From NCBI RefSeq assembly GCF_005281835.1, contig NZ_RZIS01000003.1, positions 124,001-188,000 of the forward strand: a DNA stretch of 64,000 nt. Direction: 5' to 3'. Made by a program: the position numbers and the translations under genes. Each line of letters opens with the position of its first letter. The stretch's first letter is position 1. Source of the DNA: Vibrio profundi. GTDB taxonomy: Bacteria > Pseudomonadota > Gammaproteobacteria > Enterobacterales > Vibrionaceae. The notes under the pieces were generated by a model. It made no database searches. It was given only the letters and a program-made list of their open reading frames with translations, and was not told the DNA's origin. This document shows, piece by piece, positions 38,160 to 46,759 of the stretch.

Positions 38160-38301
38160 GTTGTGATGAAATGTCGGAATTTACCATTATGAAATGGATT
38201 TATAGGGTGTGCTATGGTGTCGTGCTTAAAGGATGATATAAGCGCATCCCTTTTTCTGTTTATATAGTGGCAGTGACAGGCGGATTTCGTATAGGGCTAG
38301 G

Positions 38302-39204
38302 ATGAACACGAAAACAAATTTACTCGATGGCATCATTATTTTCTCAGAGGTGGTGAAAAGTGGCAGCTTCACCAAAGCGGCACACAACACCGGGCATTCC
38401 ACTTCGTATATCAGTAAAGAAATAAACAAGCTGGAAGAGCGACTTGGCGTTCGCTTGCTACACCGTACAACGAGGACTTTAAGTTTAACCCCTGAAGGCG
38501 AAAGCTATTACGCGCAAAGCGTTCAGATAATAGATGATGCACTAAATGCTGAACTCTGCGTTACAGGCCAGCAGGGAGAGCCTCAAGGGATGTTACGTGT
38601 GAGCTGCCCGGTAAGTTTTGGCACAGCAAACTTAGCGCCTGTTTTAGCTAAGTTTACCCAGGCTTATCCTAAAATTGAACTCGAACTAGAGCTCAACGAT
38701 CGCATGGTTGACGTGGTGTCAGAAGGTTTTGATATTGTTATTCGTGCCTCTAAAAAACTGGAGGACTCAAGTTTAGTTAGCCGTTTCATTATGGAGTCGT
38801 ATGGTGTCACCGTTGCCACACCTGAGTACCTAAAGGCTTATGGACATCCAAGATCACCGTGCGAACTCACAGAGCATAAAGTGATTAATTACAGTTTGGC
38901 TAAGCAGCCTGATATTTGGGAATACATTAATTTAGATGGAGAGCCCATTTCAGTCCGCGTCAAAAGCTGCGTAAAAACCAACAGCCCGGAGCTTGAACGA
39001 GCTTTGTGTGTTGCTAGCCAAGGTATCACTCGCATCCCTATCTCTCATGTGGAAGGCGATTTGCAGAATGGTACTTTGGTTGAACTATTTGCAGATTACC
39101 CACGACTTCGTCTCGATTTGCACATGGTGTATCCAAGCCGAAAGCATGTATCGGCTAAGGTAAGGAGTTTTATTGATTTCGTGCTATCGGAGTTTGAAAA
39201 CTAA
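38302..39204 (+). CDS. LysR-family regulator (CrgA/AaeR-like)
   Basis: This regulator of 300 residues has an N-terminal winged helix (FSEVVKSGSFTKAAHNTGHSTSYISKEINKLEERLGVRLLHRTTRTLSLT) and an effector-binding domain with MLRVSCPVSFGTANLAPVLAKF and GFDIVIRASKKLEDSSLVSR, typical of the CrgA-like subgroup. It has no divergent partner within 200 bp (rhlE is co-directional upstream, with a terminator between), so its target is not evident. The start follows GCTAGG. A qrr gene with LuxO sites begins about 60 bp after its end. Confidence 0.87.
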   Translation: MNTKTNLLDGIIIFSEVVKSGSFTKAAHNTGHSTSYISKEINKLEERLGVRLLHRTTRTLSLTPEGESYYAQSVQIIDDALNAELCVTGQQGEPQGMLRVSCPVSFGTANLAPVLAKFTQAYPKIELELELNDRMVDVVSEGFDIVIRASKKLEDSSLVSRFIMESYGVTVATPEYLKAYGHPRSPCELTEHKVINYSLAKQPDIWEYINLDGEPISVRVKSCVKTNSPELERALCVASQGITRIPISHVEGDLQNGTLVELFADYPRLRLDLHMVYPSRKHVSAKVRSFIDFVLSEFEN

Positions 39205-39267
39205 GGGGATTGGACATCAAATAAAGTTAGATAATAACAACCTTCTCACTAGCAAATATCGGTTATG

Positions 39268-39293
39268 TTGCAAAATGCATTTGCATAATGCAA
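39268..39293 (+). promoter_or_regulatory. Two abutting LuxO-type sites upstream of the plus-strand qrr
   Basis: TTGCA-AAA-TGCAT (39268-39280) and TTGCA-TAA-TGCAA (39281-39293) match the known LuxO consensus TTGCA-N3-TGCAA, at 12/13 or better in the fixed positions. They lie about 90-115 bp upstream of the predicted qrr start, a usual distance for a sigma-54 activator. Confidence 0.85.
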
Positions 39294-39356
39294 ATTTGTT
39301 GGGGGGGATTTGGGTCAATAAGCGCCTGAATGCCTAATAAATGGTGGTTTTAAAGT

Positions 39357-39372
39357 TGGCACGCATAGTGCA
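39357..39372 (+). promoter_or_regulatory. Sigma-54 promoter of the plus-strand qrr
   Basis: TGGCACG-N4-GTGCA has GG at 39358-39359 and GC at 39370-39371, the exact -24/-12 spacing. It predicts a transcript start at 39383-39384. Confidence 0.9.
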
Positions 39373-39383
39373 TTAATATAAAT

Positions 39384-39490
39384 GACCCTTCTTAAGCCGA
39401 GGGTCACCTAGCCAACTGACGTTGTTAGTGAACCTGAATTGTTCACAAAAATATATAGCCAATCACCTAGTTCGTGATTGGTTTTTTTTT
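39384..39490 (+). ncRNA. qrr: Qrr quorum-regulatory small RNA (plus-strand copy)
   Basis: This Hfq-dependent trans-acting sRNA of about 107 nt is made at low cell density under LuxO~P and sigma-54, and it pairs with mRNAs such as luxR/hapR, aphA and luxO. Seen directly: a 5' hairpin (GACCCT...AGGGTC), the Qrr hallmark core CTAGCCAACTGACGTTGTTA within 39407-39432, a second hairpin GTGAAC/GTTCAC, and a terminator CCAATCAC (39459-39466)/GTGATTGG (39474-39481) followed by nine T. It has its own promoter and LuxO sites. The first 49-50 nt are identical to the other copy at 47774-47882. Which qrr number it corresponds to cannot be told here. Confidence 0.95.
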
Positions 39491-39656
39491 GCCAAAATTT
39501 CAGTAATGGTGTTTAAGTTTTCAAGTTATTGAGAGCAAATGTACCAGTAGTTTACCCAGTTACCTATAAAGCTAACCCAAGCCACCAGTTTAAAACGCGA
39601 TATTAAAAACTGATGACTTGAAAGGGCACAGTGAGCTCTAGAAGGATGCTTGTGAG

Positions 39657-41174
39657 CTAGCCTTGGCATTTAGAGTAGCAACTAGGTTGTCTTGGACAGG
39701 CTGCGCCACGAGAACAAATGAGTCGGGCTTCTGTTTCAATTCCACGCTCGATCCAATTGATGTTTAGGATCTTGGCGATGGTGGTTAGATCCTTTTTGAT
39801 GCTTCTTGGAATCGCGACTGAGCCACCATTACTTACACAAGAAGCTTTGAGCTCTTCAGCGATAGATCGAGCATTACCACCTTGCGCATCAATGGCTGGG
39901 TTTAAGTCGATACCAGCGCACAATACTCGGTTATTACCCGCAGGGTCTGTCATATTGATGGATTCACAACAATAGATTCGTGGTTCGTCACCAACATCGA
40001 GTATTGAGATCTGCGCTGAACTGCCCGCGACTGGTTCAGAAAGACGTCTTAGCACCGCCCAATGTTGACAAGGGTCCGCAACCGCTCGCATGTTGCCCCA
40101 AGGTAGGGGGATCCCATTCCCGCGATATACCGCCTTAAGTTTTCCTGGTCCGTAAGCATCGAAGTAGTGCCAATGCGGGTAAGGCGATACGACCGTCATT
40201 CTACGCATTGCTACGGACGGTGAAACGCCAGCTCGCTTATGTACGTCAATCTCGTAGCCGGTGCGGTCTAGCAGTTGTCTGAATGGCACTTTAGGGCATA
40301 GAAGGGCGCCGGCGAAGAAGCTAGATTCGAAGTCTCGCCAAGCTTGTAAAATGTCTTGAGAATTCAGTTGGGAAGATGGGTTCCCCGATTGACTATCATC
40401 CCAAGTATTATTATTGCCAACAGAAAGCACACTTTTTAGGCCTTCTTTGCTGTGCAAAATACAGTGGCCGATGTAGACAGACAGGTCATATTTAAGGCGA
40501 GTCGGGTACTCTTTTAGTATCTCGTTAAGGAAGATAGTACTAGGAGGTTCGAAGAACGAGGTGACTAGTTGCTTCGCTTTAATACCCAGCTCGTCGACCA
40601 CATCTTGTGGTGTTCTTTTTACCCAGCGAATTTGTATACCAAGACTTTTAGCGATATCGATTAAGTCTTCGATACTCAAATTTAGACGCTTCAACCCAAC
40701 TTCTTCAGCTGCTCGTTCTAAATCTGGGAAGTGATTTTGGTTACTTTCTTGGTGAGCACGAATCAACAAATGGGCAAACTGGCGGCCTGTCACACCGGTT
40801 TGAGAAAGCATCTCAGGAATAGCAATTTGTAGAATATCGTTGGAAAACAAGAAGCTTGGCTCGAGCGCCATACCACTTATTCCGCCGCGATTCCCTTTGT
40901 CTGGTGTGATTTCTTGTTGCTCAGGCTCATCGTCCAGAAACCAAGTTGGTTCTTTCTGAAATACTTCTGCAATCACTTCAAGCATATCGATACTTGGCAC
41001 GCGCTTCCCCCGTTCAATCATCGAGAGGTAGGAAACCGATGGCGCGTATTCGGGGTTTATACGGATACAGCGGGCAGACAAATCCTCCATCGTGAGATGA
41101 TTACGTTTCCTTAAGTTACGTATCTTTGTACCTAAGAAATGAGACTGACGAACTAAGCTTTTTGACAGGGCCAT
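39657..41174 (-). CDS. XRE-type regulator with DUF3612-like domain
   Basis: This regulator of 505 residues has an N-terminal helix-turn-helix of the XRE class (about 12-72: FLGTKIRNLRKRNHLTMEDLSARC, YLSMIERGKRVPSIDMLEVIAEVF). The rest resembles DUF3612 or short-chain-acyl-CoA/RamB-like regulators known in Vibrio. The middle part recalls M78-type modules but no HExxH is seen. The C-terminus is Cys-rich (CSRGAACPRQPSCYSKC), which could hold a metal or Fe-S centre. The ATG at 41174 lacks a Shine-Dalgarno sequence because a 14-bp-period repeat array abuts it. It is divergent from an unrecognised gene (41414) that may be its target. Confidence 0.8.
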   Translation of the reverse strand: MALSKSLVRQSHFLGTKIRNLRKRNHLTMEDLSARCIRINPEYAPSVSYLSMIERGKRVPSIDMLEVIAEVFQKEPTWFLDDEPEQQEITPDKGNRGGISGMALEPSFLFSNDILQIAIPEMLSQTGVTGRQFAHLLIRAHQESNQNHFPDLERAAEEVGLKRLNLSIEDLIDIAKSLGIQIRWVKRTPQDVVDELGIKAKQLVTSFFEPPSTIFLNEILKEYPTRLKYDLSVYIGHCILHSKEGLKSVLSVGNNNTWDDSQSGNPSSQLNSQDILQAWRDFESSFFAGALLCPKVPFRQLLDRTGYEIDVHKRAGVSPSVAMRRMTVVSPYPHWHYFDAYGPGKLKAVYRGNGIPLPWGNMRAVADPCQHWAVLRRLSEPVAGSSAQISILDVGDEPRIYCCESINMTDPAGNNRVLCAGIDLNPAIDAQGGNARSIAEELKASCVSNGGSVAIPRSIKKDLTTIAKILNINWIERGIETEARLICSRGAACPRQPSCYSKCQG

Positions 41175-41175
41175 T

Positions 41176-41213
41176 TTGTAAAATTCACATTGTAAAATTT
41201 TTGTTGTGAAATT
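41176..41213. promoter_or_regulatory. Three TTGTRAAATT repeats with 14-bp period
   Basis: TTGTAAAATT at 41176-41185, TTGTAAAATT at 41190-41199 and TTGTGAAATT at 41204-41213 are spaced exactly 14 bp apart, directly in front of the DUF3612-type regulator start. Likely an autoregulatory operator that can also act on the divergent gene at 41414. Confidence 0.55.
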
Positions 41214-41413
41214 GTAGTCAAAAAAGCGCTAGTCTACATATTAAGCAATTCACAAAACGACGAACAAATTTAAAGTCAGTTTGGAATTATTGCTCTAGAA
41301 CACAAAATTGGATGGCTAGCTGCAGAACATACAAGTAAAAATGGAACTTGGCCGCTGCAAAACTAGTGAATTAAACGGTGAATTGTCACCGAATTAGTCA
41401 AGAGGGAAAGACT

Positions 41414-41989
41414 ATGAATATGCTTACTTTCGATAAAACAGAAATTGAACAACAAAACAAACCATTTATCGCTGAAGCAGTCTTTGCCGTAGAGACTATC
41501 AGCTCTAATCGACAAGATGAAAAGCAGATCAAAGCTAAACAGCTGCTTGATAGACTTTTCCCGCTAGAAAATGGTTCACACCAAGACGTAACCAGCTATG
41601 TTATTGATTACCGACATATTCTGGCTTACTTCAAAGACGGTCAGCATAGTGGCCTGAAGCACCCGAAACACTTTGTTGCTTACATGGGGGAGAAATCGGA
41701 TCCTGATTCAATCCTATTTAAAGATGGAAGTGGTAGTCACCTTGAAGTGATGTTCGGTTGCCATAAAGGCACTGGCTGTGTAGAGCTGATTGATATTTCC
41801 GACATTCAATTAGAAACATGCACGACATTTAGTCAAATCCCTACTGAATCGAGCATGGCGGCAATGCGTCACTGGATCAGCTTAGTAAGAGGTGACGAGA
41901 AAGGTAAGCCAAAAGCGTGCAGTGAAGATAAAGAATTTACATCGAAATGTGGTGAAGACTACCGACTTGATTACAGCTTCAATATTTAA
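41414..41989 (+). CDS. Unrecognised conserved-looking protein
   Basis: This soluble protein of 191 residues is one I do not recognise with confidence. It has no signal peptide or membrane helix. Segments look strongly constrained: LLDRLFPLENGSHQDVTSYVIDYRHILAYF, then GLKHPKHFVAYMGE, SILFKDGSGSHLEVMFGCHKGTGCVELIDI and LETCTTF. The Cys/His pattern (GCHKGTGC) could bind metal. The start is placed at 41414 because AGAGGG precedes it by 8 bases; an upstream GTG (41378) has no ribosome site. It is divergent from the DUF3612-type regulator with a repeat array between, and is followed by its own terminator. Confidence 0.75.
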   Translation: MNMLTFDKTEIEQQNKPFIAEAVFAVETISSNRQDEKQIKAKQLLDRLFPLENGSHQDVTSYVIDYRHILAYFKDGQHSGLKHPKHFVAYMGEKSDPDSILFKDGSGSHLEVMFGCHKGTGCVELIDISDIQLETCTTFSQIPTESSMAAMRHWISLVRGDEKGKPKACSEDKEFTSKCGEDYRLDYSFNI

Positions 41990-41998
41990 ATTGAAAGT

Positions 41999-42028
41999 AA
42001 AAAGGCCGCTCAATAGAGCGGCCTTTTT
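41999..42028 (+). terminator. Terminator after the 41414 gene
   Basis: AAAAAGGCCGCTC (41999-42011) pairs with GAGCGGCCTTTTT (42016-42028) around loop AATA. Confidence 0.9.
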
Positions 42029-42111
42029 GTATTGTGTTCAAATAGAGCGATGTAACTTTTGCTCTAATTTACTTTCATGCTTTAGGTAACTTCTCGCTTC
42101 TAATTTCTAAT

Positions 42112-43128
42112 TTAGAGCGGCATTACTCGGTTTCGTCCAAGAGACTTCGCTTCATATAGGAGCTTATCGGCTTTGTCGATTAGCGACTCTGCAGTGTCAC
42201 CAGGTTTGAATTCTGTTACGCCAAAGGAAGCGGTGATATTCGCAACTTGTTGTCCGCTTCTGCGATCTTTAATGGAAAGCTTTTCAATAGCGCGTCGGTT
42301 TGTCTCAGCGAATTGGCGGGCGATACGTAAGGATTTGTTTGGAACAATCAGTGCAAACTCTTCGCCACCAAAACGATACGCGGTGATGCCTTCACGACAA
42401 CTTAGCTGTAGCTTTCTTGCTAAGCTTTTTATTACGGTATCCCCAAATAGGTGACCATAGGTATCGTTGAAGTTCTTGAAATAATCGATATCAAGTAAAA
42501 TCAAACACATAGTTTGATTTGTTTCACAGAGAGTTCTTAAATCGTTATCAAAAGAGCGTCGATTGTATAAGCTTGATAAGCTGTCAAACATCGCATCTTT
42601 TTGAACTTCCATTAACTGACTTTTAAGCTTCGCAATTTCAGAGCTAGCGTTATTCAATTGAGAATTCAAAAACTGAGTTGAGTGGCGTATGTCGCGAGAT
42701 TCAGAAACTAAGTGTCTAACTAGTCCCATTACCTCATCGATAGACATCCCCTCATTATCAAATTGGGAAAGTTCACCAAAGCTTTTATCAATCATTTCAG
42801 AAAAAGCTGAAGTATCAGCGATGGTATCGTTCATTGAACTGGCAACTTCAGTCACCAGAACTTCAATACTTGCACGGAGGTCGCGCATGTTGGTTTCGGC
42901 CTTGGCCGCAACGTAATTATTGTAGAGTTGTTCACCGGCTGAAGGAGGGCAGATACCATATTGCTCAAGAACATTGTCCATGTCTTGATTGAGCTGGGGG
43001 ATCGCGTTGTCTACGTAGGTATACCACAAAGCATAATTCGCTGGTGTAGTTGATACGCGATTTTTCATCATTAGCGGGACTGCTTTTTTTAAGTTAGCGG
43101 TCGATTTTTGAAATTCGTCTTTATCCAT
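42112..43128 (-). CDS. Cytosolic diguanylate cyclase
   Basis: This cytosolic protein of 338 residues has an N-terminal helical domain (about 1-165: LKKAVPLMMKNRVSTTPANYALWYTYV, also found in other GGDEF proteins), a short coiled-coil (NSQLNNASSEIAKLKSQLMEVQKD) and a C-terminal GGDEF domain with intact GGEEF (YRFGGEEFALIVP). No RxxD I-site precedes it, so product inhibition at that site is not expected. The start at 43128 (MDKDEF) is preferred to an upstream GTG at 43155; neither has a strong ribosome site. It lies between the unrecognised gene at 41414 and the cold-shock gene. Confidence 0.87.
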   Translation of the reverse strand: MDKDEFQKSTANLKKAVPLMMKNRVSTTPANYALWYTYVDNAIPQLNQDMDNVLEQYGICPPSAGEQLYNNYVAAKAETNMRDLRASIEVLVTEVASSMNDTIADTSAFSEMIDKSFGELSQFDNEGMSIDEVMGLVRHLVSESRDIRHSTQFLNSQLNNASSEIAKLKSQLMEVQKDAMFDSLSSLYNRRSFDNDLRTLCETNQTMCLILLDIDYFKNFNDTYGHLFGDTVIKSLARKLQLSCREGITAYRFGGEEFALIVPNKSLRIARQFAETNRRAIEKLSIKDRRSGQQVANITASFGVTEFKPGDTAESLIDKADKLLYEAKSLGRNRVMPL

Positions 43129-43330
43129 TATTATTACTGCAAACTGAAACACCACTAGTTAACTTAGTACTAAGGTTAGCGGATTTTTTAATGATTTGCC
43201 TTAAATATTATAAGATTAATTACATGAAAACTTTATAAAACATCAAGTTTAGTGATAATTGAGTTACTAAGGGAAAGGGGAGGTTTAGTGAGAAAGGGAG
43301 AGGGAAATCGGACTATTAAATTGCAGATAC

Positions 43331-43358
43331 AAAAAAGCGCCGATAAAAATCAGCGCCT
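43331..43358 (-). terminator. Terminator after the cold-shock gene
   Basis: GCGCCGAT (43337-43344) pairs with ATCAGCGC (43349-43356) with one G-T wobble. The A-run at 43331-43336 is the T-tract on the minus strand. Confidence 0.75.
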
Positions 43359-43385
43359 TAAAATTCTTTATTAGCTAAATGCTAA

Positions 43386-43598
43386 TTATTGAGCAACAAC
43401 GTTTGCTGCTTGTAGGCCTTTTTGACCGTTTTCAACTTCGAAAGTAACCTTTTGGCCTTCTTTCAGAGTTTTGAAGCCTTCTGAAGCGATAGCGCGGAAG
43501 TGTACGAATACGTCAGCACCGCCGTTGTCTTGAGAAATGAAGCCGAAACCTTTCTCTTCGTTAAACCATTTTACAGTGCCAGTATTTGTGTTAGACAT
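43386..43598 (-). CDS. CspA-family cold-shock protein
   Basis: This single-stranded nucleic-acid-binding beta-barrel of 70 residues contains RNP1 (KGFGFI) and RNP2 (VFVHF) and ends with [10 protein letters not shown]. The start is MSNTNTG at 43598, preceded by AAGGGA; the longer frame would add six residues without a ribosome site. Its role is RNA chaperoning, often at low temperature. The 302-bp region 43599-43900 upstream probably includes a long 5' leader, as in cspA genes, but I cannot define a thermosensor by eye. Confidence 0.95.
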   Translation of the reverse strand: MSNTNTGTVKWFNEEKGFGFISQDNGGADVFVHFRAIASEGFKTLKEGQKVTFEVENGQKGLQAANVVAQ

Positions 43599-43859
43599 AA
43601 TTTGTCCCTTATTCATAAATTTTCTAAATTGTTGTTTGCATTAACTGCAACGCGCTGTTACTTAAAATTATTTAATATTGCTAAGAAATAAGGAAAAACT
43701 ACTTACAAATACGTGTTACGAATTTACTTGTCACTTTTACTTCACTCTAACTTAAATAACTCTGGCTAACAGAGCGAGTGAATCATAACACGTATACAGC
43801 GAATGTACATGGTTTGTTGTGAATTAAATGAAAATAATTTGGTATGAGCGTATATGAAC
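43599..43859 (-). other. Probable long 5' leader and promoter of the cold-shock gene
   Basis: This A+T-rich region of about 260 bp lies upstream of the csp start with no gene. Csp genes commonly have leaders of over 100 nt that fold differently in the cold. I see no clear cold-box by eye. The codBA terminator lies at its right edge. Confidence 0.35.
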
Positions 43860-43881
43860 AAAGGGAGCCGAAGCTCCCTTT
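43860..43881 (-). terminator. UUCG-capped hairpin ending codBA
   Basis: On the minus strand AAAGGGAGC-TTCG-GCTCCCTTT forms a stem closed by the stable UUCG tetraloop, followed by a short T-rich stretch. Its plus-strand side has a better T-run, but no plus-strand gene precedes it. Confidence 0.7.
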
Positions 43882-43900
43882 TTATCAAACTGAAAAAAGC

Positions 43901-45178
43901 TTAACGTTTGAACGTAACTTCTTCGTTTGTCTCTAAGTTAATCTGGGTCTTCGCTGGTTGTGTTTCAGCAATGACTTTACCGTGTCTCACTGAGAAACGA
44001 ACTGGAACTTGTCGACGTACTGCATCAAAGCCGTTCTCTGCTGGTAGGATTAATAAGCTACCAGGTTTACCTTCTTCAATACCAAAGGCGTCTTGGATAT
44101 TTAAAGTGCGCGCTGAGTTCTTGCTGATTAGGTCTAGCGACTGATTGATTTGGTCGTAGCCCATTACTTGCGTCACGTGTAAGCCCATATGAAGAACTTG
44201 AAGCATGTTAGCTGTGCCAAGTGGATACCAAGGGTCGAACACGTCATCGTGGCCGAAACAAACATTAATGTTGGCCGCCAGCATTTCTTTAACGCGAGTT
44301 ACACCTCGACGTTTCGGGTAGTCGTCGAAGCGTCCTTGTAGGTGAATATTTACCAGCGGGTTTGCAACAAAGTTGATGCCCGACATGCGTAATAAACGGA
44401 ACAGGCGAGAAGCGTATGCGCCATTATAAGAGCCCATTGCCGTTGTGTGACTAGCGGTGACTTTATCGCCCATTTCGTATTTATGTGCCAATGCTGCAAG
44501 TGTTTCTACGAAACGAGATTGCTCATCGTCTATTTCATCACAGTGAACGTCGATTAGGCGATCGTACTTACGCGCTAATTCGAACACATAGTGTAAAGAT
44601 TCCACCCCATATTCTCGTGTGAATTCAAAGTGAGGGATTGCACCGATGACATCTGCGCCTAACTGTACAGCTTCTTCTAATAACTCTTTACCGTTAGGGT
44701 AAGACAAAATGCCTTCTTGAGGGAACGCGACGATCTGAATGTCTACCCATTCTTTCATTTCTTCACGAACTTCAACCATTGCTTTCAAAGCAATAAGCGT
44801 TGGATCCGAAACATCTACGTGGGTACGTACGTGCTGGACACCATTAGCAATTTGCCATTTCAGTGTTTGCTTAGCACGTGACTTTACATCTTCTACTGAT
44901 AGTAACTCTTTGCGTTCAGACCAACGTTCGATACCTTCAAATAAAGTACCCGAAATATTCCAATTCGGCTCACCAGCGGTTTGAGTAGTATCCAGATGAA
45001 TGTGAGGTTCACAGAATGGGGTAACCGCTAAGCCACCCTCCGCATCTAGTATGTCGCCTTGGTGAGAAAGTTCTGCATCGTTATCAACGATTTTTGTAAA
45101 TTGACCGTTTTCAATCAGAATTTGCTTCAAGCCTTCTTCCGCTTGAATTTTTGCATTCTTGATGAGTAGTGTCGTCAT
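43901..45178 (-). CDS. codA: Cytosine deaminase
   Basis: This amidohydrolase of 425 residues converts cytosine to uracil and ammonia. Metal-site motifs match Cod[13 protein letters not shown] (His pair), [13 protein letters not shown] (His/Glu), [11 protein letters not shown] (His) and [15 protein letters not shown] (Asp). It follows codB with a 9-bp gap, so it is the second gene of a codBA operon; the ATG follows TAAGGA. Its place in a purine-rich window adds pyrimidine salvage. Confidence 0.94.
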   Translation of the reverse strand: MTTLLIKNAKIQAEEGLKQILIENGQFTKIVDNDAELSHQGDILDAEGGLAVTPFCEPHIHLDTTQTAGEPNWNISGTLFEGIERWSERKELLSVEDVKSRAKQTLKWQIANGVQHVRTHVDVSDPTLIALKAMVEVREEMKEWVDIQIVAFPQEGILSYPNGKELLEEAVQLGADVIGAIPHFEFTREYGVESLHYVFELARKYDRLIDVHCDEIDDEQSRFVETLAALAHKYEMGDKVTASHTTAMGSYNGAYASRLFRLLRMSGINFVANPLVNIHLQGRFDDYPKRRGVTRVKEMLAANINVCFGHDDVFDPWYPLGTANMLQVLHMGLHVTQVMGYDQINQSLDLISKNSARTLNIQDAFGIEEGKPGSLLILPAENGFDAVRRQVPVRFSVRHGKVIAETQPAKTQINLETNEEVTFKR

Positions 45179-45187
45179 TGTGGTTCC

Positions 45188-46426
45188 TTACGCTGGCTGT
45201 TGAGCCAGAGTTTCTTTGTTCAAAATTGGGTTCAGGATTAGGTAACTAATAGCGCCACCAAGTACAGCGTTCAAAGGTACTACTCCAGGTAAGAAGTGTC
45301 CTGCTGCCACGCCAAGAGCTACAGCGATTATGCCTGCCCAGTTTACGGTTTGGAATTCTGCTTTTGCAAAATCTTTGTAACGTTTACGATTTGCCATAAA
45401 GTCAGCAATGATAACGCCACCAATTGGTGGAATAGCTAATGATAAGAACGTTAGCCAGCCTACGAAGTTGTTGTATAGCCAAAGCGCGAAGATCGTACCG
45501 ATAACCCCGTTAATGATAGACATTGCAGTGCTTGAGCGGCCAGTAATGTTTGAGAAGCCTAAACCTGAAGCATAAAGTGCGTTTTCGTTTGTTGTCCAAA
45601 TGTTTAAACCTAAAACGATGATTGCTGGAAGGAGCAAGCCTTGAGCAATCATAACGTCGGAGATATCAGCTTGGCCTGTCGCCGCTGCGCCTGCTGCGCC
45701 AAAGATAAACATCAGTGAGTTACCGATAAAGAAAGCAACCATGGTCACTAGTACTGCGCTAGCTGGTTTTTTACCAAATCGCACGAAATCAGCAGTCAGT
45801 GTACCTGCGCTAACAAACGAACCTACCACCATGGCTAATGCCACTGAGAAGTCCATTGGAGTATCAGGCTGAATAAGCTGTAGCTGTTCTAAGCCACCAA
45901 CGCTATCGACAGCCGTTAATACTGAGTAACCACCTAAAATCGCGATAGCCGGTACTGCAATCGCAGACAACACCATCAGTGCTTTTATACCGAAGTATAC
46001 GGTTGCGGTCATCAATAAGCCTGAAACGATGATCAGTGTGTTGGTATCAATCCCCGTTGCCTTTTGTACTGGGATTGCAAACATAGCCACGCCCACACCA
46101 AACCAACCAACTTGTGTACCGCCAAGTAGAGCAGAAGGAAGCCAAGAGCCTTTAGTACCGAAAGAGAAACGAGCAAGAAGGTGAGTCGAGAGACCAGTTG
46201 AAGCGCCGATGTAGCCAAGAAAAGAAGTGTAAATACCGAGGATTAAGTTGCCGATGAGAACAGCGAGGAAGAAATCATTAAAGGAGAGACCAGTGCCGAG
46301 TGAACCGCCAGTCCACATGCTTGCAGAGAAGAAAGTCAGTCCTAACATTACCATAGTTAATGCAGGAACCCCTTTCCTAGCCGATGATGGAACCGGCCCA
46401 AGACTGTAGTTATTATCCGCAGCCAT
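45188..46426 (-). CDS. codB: Cytosine permease
   Basis: This inner-membrane NCS1-family transporter of 412 residues has about 12 hydrophobic segments. Typical CodB features include the N-terminal PSSARKGVPALTMVMLGLTFFSASMWTGG, the SAGTLTADFVRFGKKP segment and WTTNENALYASGLGFSN. It is first in the codBA operon. The ATG follows GGAGG. A PurR-box-like sequence lies at 46474-46489, and E. coli codBA is PurR-controlled. Confidence 0.93.
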   Translation of the reverse strand: MAADNNYSLGPVPSSARKGVPALTMVMLGLTFFSASMWTGGSLGTGLSFNDFFLAVLIGNLILGIYTSFLGYIGASTGLSTHLLARFSFGTKGSWLPSALLGGTQVGWFGVGVAMFAIPVQKATGIDTNTLIIVSGLLMTATVYFGIKALMVLSAIAVPAIAILGGYSVLTAVDSVGGLEQLQLIQPDTPMDFSVALAMVVGSFVSAGTLTADFVRFGKKPASAVLVTMVAFFIGNSLMFIFGAAGAAATGQADISDVMIAQGLLLPAIIVLGLNIWTTNENALYASGLGFSNITGRSSTAMSIINGVIGTIFALWLYNNFVGWLTFLSLAIPPIGGVIIADFMANRKRYKDFAKAEFQTVNWAGIIAVALGVAAGHFLPGVVPLNAVLGGAISYLILNPILNKETLAQQPA

Positions 46427-46473
46427 TTATTACCTCCGCAACGTAAATTATTAAATTATCCATGCCATTTTTC

Positions 46474-46489
46474 AGGCAAACGTGCGCAT
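46474..46489. promoter_or_regulatory. PurR-box-like sequence upstream of codBA
   Basis: AGGCAAACGTGCGCAT matches the enteric PurR consensus ACGCAAACGTTTGCGT at 12 of 16 positions and lies 48 bp upstream of codB. A second palindrome, GTAAACGTTTAC (46615-46626), is LacI/PurR-like too. The rest of the 333-bp region 46427-46759 shows no gene. Confidence 0.45.
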
Positions 46490-46716
46490 TATGGTGATCT
46501 AATTCGTATAGTCAATGATAAGTTTGTTAATAAAGTGTTTTAAATTCAACTTATTTAAAAATAAGTGTTATTTTTCAAGTGGTTATATTTCTATAAAGTG
46601 AATTAAATATTTGGGTAAACGTTTACTAATTGATGGGGTTCTGTACGTGAAGGGGAGTATTGAATGAACTGCGTAATTGTTCGATATGAATAGATGTCTG
46701 TATAGATCCTTGAATC

Positions 46717-46755
46717 GAAAAAGCCTTTCACTGACATGATGTTAGCGAAAGGCTA
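46717..46755 (-). terminator. Terminator after the AraC/GyrI gene
   Basis: AGCCTTTC (46722-46729) pairs with GAAAGGCT, with an inner CTGAC/GTTAG stem. The A-run on the left provides minus-strand T residues. Confidence 0.7.
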
Positions 46756-46759
46756 GCGG

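Noticed and set aside
39300..39308. Run of G residues before the plus-strand qrr promoter
   Set aside because: A single short G-run without partner runs; not enough for a G-quadruplex or other element.
40636..40647. TTTGTATACCAA resembling the GntR-type operator
   Set aside because: It lies inside the DUF3612-type coding region and matches only partly.
42689..42916. 75-codon plus-strand frame inside the cytosolic diguanylate cyclase gene
   Set aside because: It is antisense to a clear GGDEF protein and Ser/Thr-rich, as expected of a shadow frame.
46615..46626. GTAAACGTTTAC as a terminator or attenuator
   Set aside because: No T-run and too short; kept only as a possible LacI/PurR-type operator in the findings.
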